From positions 124,001-188,000 of the forward strand of contig CAWGAF010000002.1 in assembly GCA_963820495.1 (NCBI GenBank): a DNA stretch of 64,000 nucleotides, read 5' to 3'. Each line of letters begins with the position of its first letter. Position 1 is the stretch's first letter. Of the stretch, positions 34,411-42,876 are shown piece after piece. Made by a program: the position numbers and the translations under genes. Origin of the DNA: JBBIPA01 sp963820495. GTDB taxonomy: Bacteria; Chloroflexota; Dehalococcoidia; GIF9; UBA5629. The notes under the pieces were generated by a model that was not told the DNA's origin, searched no databases, and worked only from the letters and a program-made list of their open reading frames with translations.

Positions 34411-35328
34411 TTAGTGCTGTTTTATCAGTTCTAAGGCTTGTTTTAAGTCCTGAGGTAGTTCACAGGTGAACTCTTTAAATTCCTCGCTGGAAGGAATGTG
34501 GAAACCCAGGCGATAGGCGTGGACAAATTGTCGCTTGAGGTGAGCTGATTTGACTCCATAAACTGGGTCGCCAACGACGGGGTAGCCAATTGCCGAGAGA
34601 TGGACGCGTATCTGGTGAGTTCGACCAGTTTCAAGGGTGACTTCAAGCAGAGTGTAGTTATCCAGGTATTCCTTAACCCTATAGCCAGTTCTGGCTTGTC
34701 TGCCTGAGGTTACGACCGCCATGAGTTTGCGATTGGCTGGGTGACGACCGATGGGAGCTTCGATAATTCCTCTTGTTGGGGTCAATTTACCTTTGACTAG
34801 AACAAGATAACCCTTGTATACGGAACGAGTTTTAAATTGGTTAATTAAATTTTGTTGGGCAGGACTATTCTTAGCAATAACCATTAGCCCTGAAGTGTCT
34901 TTATCCAAGCGGTGGACTATGCCCGGACGCAGGGAATCACCGAACTTGGCGAGGTCAGGGCAATGGGCTAACATAGCATTAACCAGGGTGTGACTGGTAT
35001 GTCCCGGGGCAGGGTGGACGGTTAGCCCAGCTGGCTTATTCAATACGACGAGGTCATTATCTTCGTAAACAATATTCAGCGGTATTGGTTCGGCAGCAAG
35101 GGAAATTGGTTCTGGATGTGGCAGACTAAAGCTTATTTTATCTCCAGTATTAAGTTTCTGGCTTACCTTTGCGCCATATCCATTGACCATGATGTAACCT
35201 TGCTCGATTAGCTTTTGGATGTAGGAGCGTGACAGGTCAGTGTATACTTTAGCCAGGTACTTATCCAGGCGGATTGCAGCTTCAGTTATCTGGATTGTTT
35301 TTACTTCTGGTTTAGGAGGTACGACCAT
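34411..35328 (-). CDS. rluD: RluD-type ribosomal large-subunit pseudouridine synthase
   Basis: This 305-residue protein has an N-terminal S4 RNA-binding domain (IRLDKYLAKVYTDLSRSYIQ) and a catalytic RluA/RluD domain with HRLDKDTSGLMVIA, where Asp is the nucleophile, and ETGRTHQIRVH. It modifies uridines in 23S rRNA, probably at the helix 69 sites. It overlaps lspA by 17 bases; the lspA-rluD order is common in bacteria. Confidence 0.92.
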   Translation of the reverse strand: MVVPPKPEVKTIQITEAAIRLDKYLAKVYTDLSRSYIQKLIEQGYIMVNGYGAKVSQKLNTGDKISFSLPHPEPISLAAEPIPLNIVYEDNDLVVLNKPAGLTVHPAPGHTSHTLVNAMLAHCPDLAKFGDSLRPGIVHRLDKDTSGLMVIAKNSPAQQNLINQFKTRSVYKGYLVLVKGKLTPTRGIIEAPIGRHPANRKLMAVVTSGRQARTGYRVKEYLDNYTLLEVTLETGRTHQIRVHLSAIGYPVVGDPVYGVKSAHLKRQFVHAYRLGFHIPSSEEFKEFTCELPQDLKQALELIKQH

Positions 35329-35791
35329 CTTTTTTTTTCAGTCCTAATATAAGGAAAACAATAAGGACGATTACTCCGACGGTGATGGCTGAATCGGCAA
35401 TATTAAATGCAGGCCAATAAAAATCATGCCAGAGACGAACGAGGATGAAATCAGTAACATGCCCGAAGCGAATGCGGTCGATCATGTTGCCCAGAGCGCC
35501 GCCAAAAACCAGTCCCAGGGCTATAGTACCCAGAGTATTGGATCGAGGAAGGTGGCGGTAAAAAAGCAAAATTACTACCAATCCCACTATGGCGATGATG
35601 GTTAGCAGAAAAGACTGATTAGTAATCAGGCTAAATGCTGAACCGGTGTTTTGTAAGTGGGTGATGCTGAAGCGCCCTATCTCGGGGAAGGATTCTCCAG
35701 GCAACAAATTAGCTCTTATCCAGGATTTGCTTAGTTGGTCAGCGGCTACCACAAAGGCAGCAATGAACAGGAATGTCCACCTTCTCCACAC
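35312..35791 (-). CDS. lspA: lipoprotein signal peptidase II
   Basis: Aspartic protease in the membrane that removes signal peptides from prolipoproteins. The 159 residues have four helices and the family blocks ADQLSKSWIR, NTGSAFS, GGALGNMIDRIRFGHVTDF and FNIADSAITVG, with both catalytic aspartates (NMIDR and NIADS). Clients in this window include the lipoproteins at 28443, 44126, 45483 and 45923. It starts one base after the DksA/TraR-like gene stop. Confidence 0.94.
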   Translation of the reverse strand: MWRRWTFLFIAAFVVAADQLSKSWIRANLLPGESFPEIGRFSITHLQNTGSAFSLITNQSFLLTIIAIVGLVVILLFYRHLPRSNTLGTIALGLVFGGALGNMIDRIRFGHVTDFILVRLWHDFYWPAFNIADSAITVGVIVLIVFLILGLKKKDGRTS

Positions 35792-35792
35792 G

Positions 35793-36167
35793 TTATGGTG
35801 TCGACCTGCTCCTGGTATTTTTTGTCTGGCTTGCTCTGCAATTCAGGCATAAGACAGCATGGGGAAGTGCTTCGAGTCTGGCCGGTTCTATTGGCTTACC
35901 GCATTGGTCACATATACCATATGTGCCAGCATCATACTTTTGTATAGCACGGTTTATTTTAGACAGAACATCTATAACTTGTTTCTCTAGAGCCATCCTC
36001 TTTTCCAACTCCATGACTTCGGTGGCTTCCTCTTCTCTTTTACCAAAAGGACTACCTTCGCGTCTTTCGTCGGCTGGCCCAATCTTTACTTTCAATTCTT
36101 CCAGCTCTTTATTGAGACGTTCTCGCTCTTTCAGAAGGTGATTATAAATTTCAGCAACATCAGTCAT
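35793..36167 (-). CDS. DksA/TraR-type C4 zinc-finger protein
   Basis: This 124-residue protein has a long N-terminal helical hairpin (LLKERERLNKELEELKVK...) and a C-terminal C4 zinc finger, CDQC-x17-CLNC, as in the DksA/TraR family of RNA-polymerase secondary-channel proteins. A start at 36167 is preferred over 36188 because no ribosome site precedes the latter. In this lineage such genes often precede lspA; regulation of transcription is inferred from family only. Confidence 0.8.
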   Translation of the reverse strand: MTDVAEIYNHLLKERERLNKELEELKVKIGPADERREGSPFGKREEEATEVMELEKRMALEKQVIDVLSKINRAIQKYDAGTYGICDQCGKPIEPARLEALPHAVLCLNCRASQTKNTRSRSTP

Positions 36168-36324
36168 CTTGTAAACCTGTAATAACATACTGTAGATGCT
36201 ATTCTAACTCATGATATAAATGTTTATCAACCTTTTTCTCTGCATACCTCTCGACTGATAGGTAAAGAAAATACTTTAAAGCGCAGAGCTGCTCTCTAAA
36301 GCCCCGATACAGGGACGAATAGGA

Positions 36325-37092
36325 TTAGTCAGCCATGAGCCGAAGCTGGCGTATGGTGTTTACAGCTTGTCCTTGCCAATGGTTATTGGCAAAGATGAAG
36401 GTCTTCCCAGCTAGGCCATCTATTTTTCGTATTTTTGGCAGCCATTCATACAGTTCTTCTATCGAATAGGTATAATCGTATCGCTCATAGGCATATTCAT
36501 GTTGCCACCACTTAGCTGCATTTCTACCATGAAAGCGTATATAACCTATATTGCTGGTAACCTCAGCTACTGGCGGCATTAGCCGCGGTAACTTTGGCTC
36601 ATCAACAGAACAGAAGCCAAGGTTGTGGCTGCGGAGCCAGTCGAATACCTCTGGATTTATCCATTGTGCATTGCGAAATTCCACAACTAATGGCAGGTCT
36701 CCCAACCTTTCCCGAAAAAGTTCGACATAGTCCTGGTTATGCCGATTGAAACCAAAGCTGTAAGGAAACTGGGCTAACACACAACCAAGCTTACCAGCAT
36801 CGATAAAAGGACGGAGCATCTGGACAAAAGATACAAAAGCTGCGTTTTCATTTTGGCGAGTATGAGTCATGTCCTGGTTTGCCTTGATAGAAAACAAAAA
36901 ACCTTCTCCAGTCTTGGCAATCATATTATTGACCACAGAAAGTTTGGGTATAGCGTAATAGGTGGAATTCAGCTCGAGAGCATTGAATTCGAGGGCATAG
37001 AGGCGAAGCCACTCCTGCCGTGGCATGATGGGAGGATAAAAATGACCTACCCAATCATTATAACTGAATCCTGAAGTGCCAAAGTAGAGCAT
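36325..37092 (-). CDS. DUF72 (YecE-like) TIM-barrel protein
   Basis: This 255-residue protein has the DUF72 pattern: YFGTSGFSYNDWVGHFYP at the start, FNALELNSTYYAIP, FLFSIKANQDMTH, PLVVEFRN and YIRFHGRN. The fold is a TIM barrel; the reaction is not established. The gene stands alone. No membrane helix or signal is present. Confidence 0.85.
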   Translation of the reverse strand: MLYFGTSGFSYNDWVGHFYPPIMPRQEWLRLYALEFNALELNSTYYAIPKLSVVNNMIAKTGEGFLFSIKANQDMTHTRQNENAAFVSFVQMLRPFIDAGKLGCVLAQFPYSFGFNRHNQDYVELFRERLGDLPLVVEFRNAQWINPEVFDWLRSHNLGFCSVDEPKLPRLMPPVAEVTSNIGYIRFHGRNAAKWWQHEYAYERYDYTYSIEELYEWLPKIRKIDGLAGKTFIFANNHWQGQAVNTIRQLRLMAD

Positions 37093-37232
37093 AGCTCAGC
37101 TTACCACAGTTACTGAAAGAAAGACACATAAATCAAAAGGTTTTACCAACCTCATGCACGCGCTGCATTTCTTGTGAAAGAAGATAGGGAAAAGACTTTA
37201 GTTAAGATTAAAGTAGTCTTGCAGGCTTAAGC

Positions 37233-37394
37233 TTATCTAACAACAGCCGCAAAAATGGCTATTAAGCCAATTACAATAAGATAGATTCCCACCACGTAGT
37301 TCAGTATCTTGGGGAAAATCATCACGATGATTCCAAAAATTATGGTTACTACTCCCCACAATAGACCACCTACAGGCAAGGAAAAACCGGTCAT
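37233..37394 (-). CDS. DUF3096-like small membrane protein (53 residues)
   Basis: ATG at 37394 is preceded by GGAGGG nine bases upstream and opens a 53-codon frame ending at TAA 37233. The product has two hydrophobic helices with the block VMIFPKILNYVVGIYLIVIG between and within them, the pattern of DUF3096 (L-x-F-P-x-L-L-N-Y-x-V-x-x-Y-L). The function is unknown. The clear ribosome site and family pattern make it credible despite its size. Confidence 0.75.
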   Translation of the reverse strand: MTGFSLPVGGLLWGVVTIIFGIIVMIFPKILNYVVGIYLIVIGLIAIFAAVVR

Positions 37395-37709
37395 AATGAT
37401 TTCCCTCCTTTCTACTTATTAATGCTAGAGTTCAAATAACTGGTCCTTTAATTTCTGTGCCAGAACTTTTTGCCACAAAAAGTTTTCCCTTGAGATAGAA
37501 TTTGGAAGCCTTTTCTAATTTTAACCTATGATGTCAATGGGAATGGAATGTTATGAAATTCTTACTGGTGGTGAGGACTAGCGATTAAAAGTTAGGATGA
37601 TTCTGATACGATACCAGCATTTAACTTGTTATCAAAATTGAATGGGACAGCTAGCGAATTAGTTGGACACTTGCTGCCCCGAATGGTTGAAAGATAAGAA
37701 TAACAGGTT
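37395..37709. other. gene-free spacer after dnaK
   Basis: These 315 bases are AT-rich and contain no gene, clear terminator or repeat. The segment is downstream of dnaK (minus strand) and upstream of the DUF3096 gene, so it should hold that gene's promoter; no strong consensus was found. Confidence 0.5.
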
Positions 37710-39623
37710 CTACACTTCTCTGAATTCGCCTTCTACGGTGCCTTCCTCGCCACCTTGTTGTTGTTCACCGCCATGAGGAGGTGGCTCACCGCCGCCGGGT
37801 GGTGGTGGTGTTGGCCCAGCCTGTTGTTGATAAACTGCAGCACCGACTTTTTGCATCAAATCGGATAGCTCACGAGTGGTATTACGAATGTAGTTTATAT
37901 CGCTGCCCTGAAGGGCTGAGCGTAATGCTGCTATTTTCCCCTCAATTTCCTGTTTTAAGTCAGCAGGCACTTTGTCACCTTGCTCGCGGAAAATTCGCTC
38001 GGCAGTATAGATAAGACTATCCGCGTTGTTACGTGCCTCTATTTCCTCCTTCTTCTTGGTGTCTTCAGCAGCGTGGGCCTCTGCATCTCTAGCCATCTTC
38101 TCTATCTCTTCCTTGCTCAGACCACTGGATGCAGTGATGGTAATTTTTTGTTCCTTGCCAGTACCTTTGTCCTGTGCTCGGACGTTTAAAATTCCATTAG
38201 CATCGATGTCAAAGGTAACTTCAACTTGGGGAACGCCTCTCGGTGCCGGCAGAATACCATCAAGTATGAAGCGTCCCAGTGTTCTATTGTCGGCTGCCAT
38301 GGGACGTTCACCCTGTAAAACATGTATTTCTACGGAGGGCTGATTATCAGCTGCCGTGCTGAAAATCTGGCTTTTTGCGGTGGGTATAGTAGTATTGCGT
38401 GTGATGAGGGGTGTAGCCACGCCACCTAAAGTCTCGATACCTAGAGTAAGCGGTGTAACATCGAGTAGAAGTACTTCTCTCACATCTCCCTTAAGTACGC
38501 CTGCCTGAATAGCTGCACCCAATGCCACTGCTTCGTCAGGATTGATTCCCTTTATCGGTTCCTTGCCGAAGAACTGCCGGACCATGTCTTGAACCTTGGG
38601 CATTCTGGTCTGGCCGCCAATTAGCACCACATCGGTAATCTGGGCTGTAGTGAGGTCTGCGTCTGATAAAGCTTTGCGACATGGCTCCATAGTCCTTTCC
38701 AGTAGATCATGTGCTAATTGTTCCAGCTTAGCACGAGTTAGATTAATGTTCATGTGTTTAGGGCCTGAGGCATCAGCAGTAATAAAAGGCAAGTTTATAT
38801 CAGTCTGGGCTACAGTCGATAACTCTTTTTTGGCTTTTTCGGCGGCATCCTTAAGCCTTTGAAGAGCCATCCTGTCTTGTCTCAAGTCTATGCCCGCTTC
38901 TTTTTTGAACTCATCGCATAACCAGTCCATGATTATCTGGTCAATATCATCGCCGCCGAGGTGGGTATCGCCATTAGTAGACTTTACCTGGAAAGTGCCT
39001 TCACCGAGCTCAAGTATGGATATGTCAAAAGTGCCACCGCCCAAGTCATAAACAGCGATGGTTTCTTCTTTCTTTTTATCCAGCCCATAGGCCAATGATG
39101 AGGCTGTGGGCTCGTTAATGATGCGGAGCACGTTTAGGCCAGCTATCTTTCCAGCATCCTTGGTTGCCTGGCGTTGGCTGTCATTGAAATAGGCAGGCAC
39201 CGTGATCACTGCGTCAGTAACTTTTTCACCAAGATAGGCTTCGGCATCGATCTTTAACTTCTGCAGGATCATGGCTGAAATTTCAGGGGGACTATAATCC
39301 TTGCCACCCATGGCTACTTTGGCATCACCGTTAGGAGCTTCAACAATCTTATAGGGTAGGCGCTTTATGTCATTTTGGACTTCAGTGTCTTTGTACTTGC
39401 GCCCCATGAGACGCTTGATGCTGAATATTGTATTCTCGGGGTTGGTAACCGACTGGCGTTTTGCCAGCAATCCCACCAGACGTTCGCCCTTTTTATCGAT
39501 AGCAACCACAGATGGCGTAAGCCGCTCACCCTCGGAATTGGGGATAATTTTAGGTTCGCCACCTTCAATAACTGCTACCACACTTAAAGTAGTTCCTAAG
39601 TCAATTCCTATAGTTTTTCCCAT
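37710..39623 (-). CDS. dnaK: chaperone DnaK (Hsp70)
   Basis: ATP-dependent chaperone. The 637 residues carry GIDLGTT at the start, DLGGGTFDIS, IINEPTASSLAYGLD and the linker DVTPLTLGIETLGG, with the C-terminal lid ending in a Gly/Pro/Gln-rich tail and EGEFREV. The ATG has GGAGGAGAAC just upstream. It is third in hrcA-grpE-dnaK; dnaJ genes are elsewhere in the window (15381 and 17749). Control is expected through HrcA at the CIRCE upstream of hrcA. Confidence 0.97.
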   Translation of the reverse strand: MGKTIGIDLGTTLSVVAVIEGGEPKIIPNSEGERLTPSVVAIDKKGERLVGLLAKRQSVTNPENTIFSIKRLMGRKYKDTEVQNDIKRLPYKIVEAPNGDAKVAMGGKDYSPPEISAMILQKLKIDAEAYLGEKVTDAVITVPAYFNDSQRQATKDAGKIAGLNVLRIINEPTASSLAYGLDKKKEETIAVYDLGGGTFDISILELGEGTFQVKSTNGDTHLGGDDIDQIIMDWLCDEFKKEAGIDLRQDRMALQRLKDAAEKAKKELSTVAQTDINLPFITADASGPKHMNINLTRAKLEQLAHDLLERTMEPCRKALSDADLTTAQITDVVLIGGQTRMPKVQDMVRQFFGKEPIKGINPDEAVALGAAIQAGVLKGDVREVLLLDVTPLTLGIETLGGVATPLITRNTTIPTAKSQIFSTAADNQPSVEIHVLQGERPMAADNRTLGRFILDGILPAPRGVPQVEVTFDIDANGILNVRAQDKGTGKEQKITITASSGLSKEEIEKMARDAEAHAAEDTKKKEEIEARNNADSLIYTAERIFREQGDKVPADLKQEIEGKIAALRSALQGSDINYIRNTTRELSDLMQKVGAAVYQQQAGPTPPPPGGGEPPPHGGEQQQGGEEGTVEGEFREV

Positions 39624-39653
39624 GTTCTCCTCCTTGCAGATATGCAGTTAATA

Positions 39654-40244
39654 TTACGAATCTGTTGTCTCGTTCGGTTTCTCTTCCTCTGTCTTTTCTT
39701 TGTCTTCATCAGTGTATTTGTGCTCTTTACCCTTGCCAACTACGACCAAAGCTGGTCGTAACAACCTATCCTTTAGCTTATAACCCTTCTGTACCTCATT
39801 AATTACTATTCCCTCTTTTCCCTCCAATTGTGCTACAGCTTCATGGAGGCTTGGTTCGAAGGGTTTGCCTACGGCTTCAACTTCAGTTAGCCCCTGTGAC
39901 TCCAAGACTGCTCTGAGTTTGCGATGAATAAGCAAGACACCATCAACCCAAGTGAGTTTTGCTAGTTTTGGTGGTAGCGAGGTAATAGCCCGTTCCAAAT
40001 CATCTAGTACTGGCAGGAGATTAAGGATAAGAGCCCAGTTGGCATAAGCGGTAGTCTCATTCTTTTCCTGCTCGGCACGCCTTTTGTAGTTACTGAAGTC
40101 GGCTTCTGCCCTCTGCCAGTTAGCCAGATATTTATCCGATTTCTCTTTTTCCTCTGCCAGATTGCGCTTTAGAGTTCCGATATCCTCCTCTGCAGCTACT
40201 CCGGGTGCTTCGTTTTCAGGTCTTACCTCATTTTCTTCAGCCAA
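39654..40244 (-). CDS. grpE: nucleotide exchange factor GrpE
   Basis: This 196-residue partner of DnaK that releases ADP has an acidic N-terminal coiled coil (KRNLAEEKEKSDKYLANWQR), RAEADFSNYKRRAEQEK, and a C-terminal beta domain with FEPSLHEAVAQ and KGYKLKDRLLRPALVVVGKG. The order hrcA-grpE-dnaK is typical for class I heat-shock operons; spacing is 21 bases to hrcA and 30 to dnaK. Confidence 0.95.
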   Translation of the reverse strand: MAEENEVRPENEAPGVAAEEDIGTLKRNLAEEKEKSDKYLANWQRAEADFSNYKRRAEQEKNETTAYANWALILNLLPVLDDLERAITSLPPKLAKLTWVDGVLLIHRKLRAVLESQGLTEVEAVGKPFEPSLHEAVAQLEGKEGIVINEVQKGYKLKDRLLRPALVVVGKGKEHKYTDEDKEKTEEEKPNETTDS

Positions 40245-40265
40245 TCCTAATCTCCTCTCTCAGTA

Positions 40266-41300
40266 TTATTGTTCTTCACCGCAAACCCCGGCTAAAAGAT
40301 AACTTAGTACGTCGGACATATAGCCCACAGTGGAAATAGCTCTGCGGTAATCCATGCGAGTAGGGCCGATAACACCAACTGCGCCTCTGACCTTTTGGGG
40401 TATACCATATCGACTTAGCACTAAACTTAAGTCTTTAAGCGATTCGTCGTGACTTTCCTCACCGATGACGACTTGTACTCGCTCATTTTCTAACTGCTTG
40501 TGTAGCACTGACTTGAGCCAGTCTTTAGCTTCCATTAATTCCATCATTCTGAGCATTCTGTCTTTACCAATGAACTCAGGTTGTCCCAGCATCAGGCGTA
40601 ATCCTTCAATGTAAGTTGCATGATATTCAAGCTCGTCTTCTGTAGCCATCATATCAGCTATAGCTTCGGTTATCCTCTGTTCTTCAGAAGTTGATGTAAG
40701 TTTCTTAGTTGATACTTGGGCACTGCTCAAACCGGCATAGTTGGCGTTTAGCTTATTAGCGATACTGGTTAGTTGTTCCTGAGTTATCGGTTGGCTAAAT
40801 GGTAGAAGTTGCTGTTTGAGCACCGTTTCGCTCAGTACCAGAATTAGCAAAGCTAGGAATTCGTGTAATGATACTAGCTCCAGGTGTTTAAATCGGCATT
40901 GATTTGCCTTGGGAAAAGTAACTACAGCAGCATTGCCAACAAGGCGGGCCATCAGTGCTGCTGCTAGCTTAAGCCATCTTTCGACTTCTTCTTCTACATT
41001 ATGAAATGAGTCACGAATGCGGTATTGCTCCTCCATAGGAAGCTCAATGTCTTTGGATATTGACTCGACATGGTGACGATAGCCCTTAGCTAGAGGTACA
41101 CTACCGGCAGAGGTATGTGGCTTGGTGATATAGCCTTCTTTTTCCAAATATGCCATATCATTGCGGATAGTTGCTGAACTTATACCGAGTTTATAATTAC
41201 GGAGGATAGTCTCTGAAGCAACAGGCAATGCCGTAGCTATATACTCAGCTACTATTATATTGAGAATAGATTTTCTTCTTGGAGTAAAACCACTTGCCAA
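40266..41300 (-). CDS. hrcA: heat-shock repressor HrcA
   Basis: Winged-helix repressor that binds CIRCE. It shows RRKSILNIIVAEYIATALPV, the helix-turn-helix LGISSATIRNDMAYLEKEGY, HTSAGSVPLAKGYRHHV and a C-terminal RMDYRRAIS...V block. The frame begins at GTG 41309, but that codon lies inside the CIRCE. TTG 41300 is preferred because GGAGAG then sits seven bases upstream, at the correct distance. This gives 344 residues and places the operator wholly in the untranslated leader. Confidence 0.93.
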   Translation of the reverse strand: MASGFTPRRKSILNIIVAEYIATALPVASETILRNYKLGISSATIRNDMAYLEKEGYITKPHTSAGSVPLAKGYRHHVESISKDIELPMEEQYRIRDSFHNVEEEVERWLKLAAALMARLVGNAAVVTFPKANQCRFKHLELVSLHEFLALLILVLSETVLKQQLLPFSQPITQEQLTSIANKLNANYAGLSSAQVSTKKLTSTSEEQRITEAIADMMATEDELEYHATYIEGLRLMLGQPEFIGKDRMLRMMELMEAKDWLKSVLHKQLENERVQVVIGEESHDESLKDLSLVLSRYGIPQKVRGAVGVIGPTRMDYRRAISTVGYMSDVLSYLLAGVCGEEQ

Positions 41301-41302
41301 TT

Positions 41303-41329
41303 TTAGCACTCTCCGCTTGTGACTGCTAA
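41303..41329 (-). promoter_or_regulatory. CIRCE operator (HrcA binding site)
   Basis: On the minus strand it reads TTAGCAGTC-N9-GAGTGCTAA, one mismatch from the consensus TTAGCACTC-N9-GAGTGCTAA. It lies between the -10 element and hrcA. The proposed ribosome site of hrcA (GGAGAG) spans the spacer and the second arm, so HrcA binding or RNA folding could also affect translation. Confidence 0.93.
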
Positions 41330-41339
41330 TTTATTATTT

Positions 41340-41368
41340 ATTATAATGTAATGCCTAGGGTATGACAA
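41340..41368 (-). promoter_or_regulatory. consensus promoter of hrcA-grpE-dnaK
   Basis: TTGTCA (-35, 41363-41368) and TATAAT (-10, 41340-41345) on the minus strand, separated by 17 bases, sit directly upstream of the CIRCE. This is a textbook vegetative promoter with the operator near the start of transcription. Confidence 0.88.
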
Positions 41369-41376
41369 GTCAGAAC

Positions 41377-41406
41377 ATAAAAGGCGACTTCGAAGTCGCC
41401 TTTTAT
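41377..41406. repeat. perfect 30-bp palindrome containing an IS-end-like motif
   Basis: A 15-base half-site (41377-41391) is followed at once by its exact complement (41392-41406). Each half contains GGCGACTT, close to the terminal GGCGACTAT of the transposon that starts 20 bases further right. With its T-rich flank it could act as a terminator, but it sits upstream of the hrcA promoter. Confidence 0.85.
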
Positions 41407-41418
41407 CTGGTTCGTTAT

Positions 41419-41426
41419 TAAAATAA
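41419..41426. repeat. left target-site duplication (TAAAATAA)
   Basis: Eight bases identical to 44114-44121 on the other side of the element, directly abutting the terminal GG of the inverted repeat. Size and position fit IS1595-family insertion. Confidence 0.9.
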
Positions 41427-41451
41427 GGCGACTATACCGCCATAACAGGTA
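41427..41451 (+). repeat. left terminal inverted repeat of the IS1595 element
   Basis: It begins GGCGACTATACC and ends AACAGGTA; the right end in reverse begins GGCGACTATCCC and ends AACAGGTA. The five-base middle differs, giving 20 of 25 matches. Confidence 0.9.
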
Positions 41452-41514
41452 TAGTCTCAAAATATCCCTCCACAAGATTACTTCAAATTAATAATACTTC
41501 AAGGGAACTTAACT

Positions 41515-41613
41515 GTGCAAAAACCAACACTATATGTCGTTCTTTTGGTATTATGGATTGGGGTAATTTTGTTAGGAGGTTTTTATGCCAAAATTCTCTT
41601 GGGGCAAAGTTAA
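41515..41613 (+). CDS. possible 32-residue membrane peptide, first passenger
   Basis: GTG with AAGGGA nine bases upstream opens a 32-codon frame encoding a hydrophobic helix (TLYVVLLVLWIGVILLGGFY). It overlaps the start of the next passenger gene by 29 bases in another frame, and the GGAGG of that gene lies within it. It may be a small protein or leader that couples translation, or chance. Confidence 0.35.
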   Translation: MQKPTLYVVLLVLWIGVILLGGFYAKILLGQS

Positions 41614-42085
41614 GGACACGATGGGTGGAATTGGGAATAAAATTGCGAAAATGCTGGAATTATTTATCAGGGAAATCAAAGAATGGGGAATATATGTCAA
41701 GTCAAGGGGCTATATACTCCTACGGCGTTTTTGGTATATTCTGTCAATCACGTCAGTTGCTGCATTCATTATTACTATCGTTTTTCCTTTGTTCAACATT
41801 ATTCCTACGGAGACATTACAGGCAATGAACATTATTGTTATTTTAATGCTGGCGTTAGTTCTTGGTATCCCCATTTTGAGTTTACTGGTTTACTCGTTTT
41901 CATATCGTGGCAGAAAAGTTTTTGATGAAATAATCCATTATCAAGACCAATTAGCACTAGACAAGTTTAGAGGAAAAATGATGGATGATATGAAAATAAT
42001 CAAATCTAAGTTGGAAAACATTGAGAATAAACTAGACAATCATGAAGATAGATTACAGAAAATCGAAAATATTATAGACAAGTAA
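41585..42085 (+). CDS. passenger gene: two-helix membrane protein with C-terminal coiled coil
   Basis: This 166-residue protein has a basic N-terminal region, two membrane helices (about 50-72 and 80-107) and a C-terminal coiled coil (IIKSKLENIENKLDNHEDRL). AGGAGG lies six bases before the ATG. No family was recognised. It begins a tightly packed four-gene set (spacings of 1, 3 and 1 bases) inside the transposon, so the products probably act together, with this one as a membrane anchor. Confidence 0.65.
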   Translation: MPKFSWGKVKDTMGGIGNKIAKMLELFIREIKEWGIYVKSRGYILLRRFWYILSITSVAAFIITIVFPLFNIIPTETLQAMNIIVILMLALVLGIPILSLLVYSFSYRGRKVFDEIIHYQDQLALDKFRGKMMDDMKIIKSKLENIENKLDNHEDRLQKIENIIDK

Positions 42086-42086
42086 A

Positions 42087-42632
42087 ATGAATACTATTAC
42101 AATAGCAACAAGAAAACCGTTTTTACATAGGACAAAGCCAATGGATGTATTATGGGGAGCTTGGGTAAAGGAACTCAGAGATAACCCTAGTGACCTACGT
42201 GCCTTCGACGTAATTGGTATTTATGACACCATTCACAAAAAAGGAAAGCCCGATTTCCCTTTTACAACTGATTTACAAATTGTCCTAGCTTATAGGGTGA
42301 CGGATAGTTCAGAATTTGGTCAAATATATCAACTTACTTTCGATTTCAGAGACCAGTTCGGAGTTAATCAAATTTTCAAAATGAACGACCAGATTATTGC
42401 TTACGAAGGCGATATTCCTGTTCAATTATACGAAACATATGAATTTAAGAATGTTACGATAAAAGAGCCAGACTTCTATAAGCTAAGTGTTTTACTTGAT
42501 GGACACTTTATACTATATATTCCTTTACGGATTAATGCACCCAAAATGGTGATTGTTGAAGATGCAGAGAGACAGATTACAACAGAATTATGGCCTGAAG
42601 ATTATGATGAGTACAAGAAAAAGGGGAAATAA
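42087..42632 (+). CDS. passenger gene: DUF6941-like beta-rich protein
   Basis: This 181-residue soluble protein with alternating hydrophobic strands has FDVIGIYDTIHKKGKPDFPF near the start, then LQIVLAYRVTDSSEFGQIYQ and a long YELSV-type strand pattern. This is reminiscent of DUF6941 proteins, whose function is unknown; the match is by eye and uncertain. It starts one base after the coiled-coil membrane gene stop. Confidence 0.6.
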   Translation: MNTITIATRKPFLHRTKPMDVLWGAWVKELRDNPSDLRAFDVIGIYDTIHKKGKPDFPFTTDLQIVLAYRVTDSSEFGQIYQLTFDFRDQFGVNQIFKMNDQIIAYEGDIPVQLYETYEFKNVTIKEPDFYKLSVLLDGHFILYIPLRINAPKMVIVEDAERQITTELWPEDYDEYKKKGK

Positions 42633-42635
42633 GTT

Positions 42636-42875
42636 ATGTTCAAAAAGAGGGTAACTCAATTTACAATAAAGCAAAGAGCTGGCGAATCGCCGGATATATT
42701 AGTCACTAGAACGCAGTATATACCTATTCCTCTTAAGCATTCAAAGACAAAGGGGAAAAACAAGCCTATTGACTACGGTATTACAGAGGAACAATTCGAT
42801 ACTATTCTAAAAAAGGCAGCACAACCAACTAAAAAGCTTAAAACTGATTTGGAAAAATTAGATAAGGGTAGTTGA
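42636..42875 (+). CDS. passenger gene: small basic hypothetical protein
   Basis: This 79-residue Lys-rich protein (FKKRVTQFTIKQRAGESPD, then a GITEEQFDTILKKAAQP helix) has no signal or membrane helix. It starts three bases after the preceding gene and one base before the next. It could bind nucleic acid or a partner. The family is unknown. Confidence 0.5.
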   Translation: MFKKRVTQFTIKQRAGESPDILVTRTQYIPIPLKHSKTKGKNKPIDYGITEEQFDTILKKAAQPTKKLKTDLEKLDKGS

Positions 42876-42876
42876 A

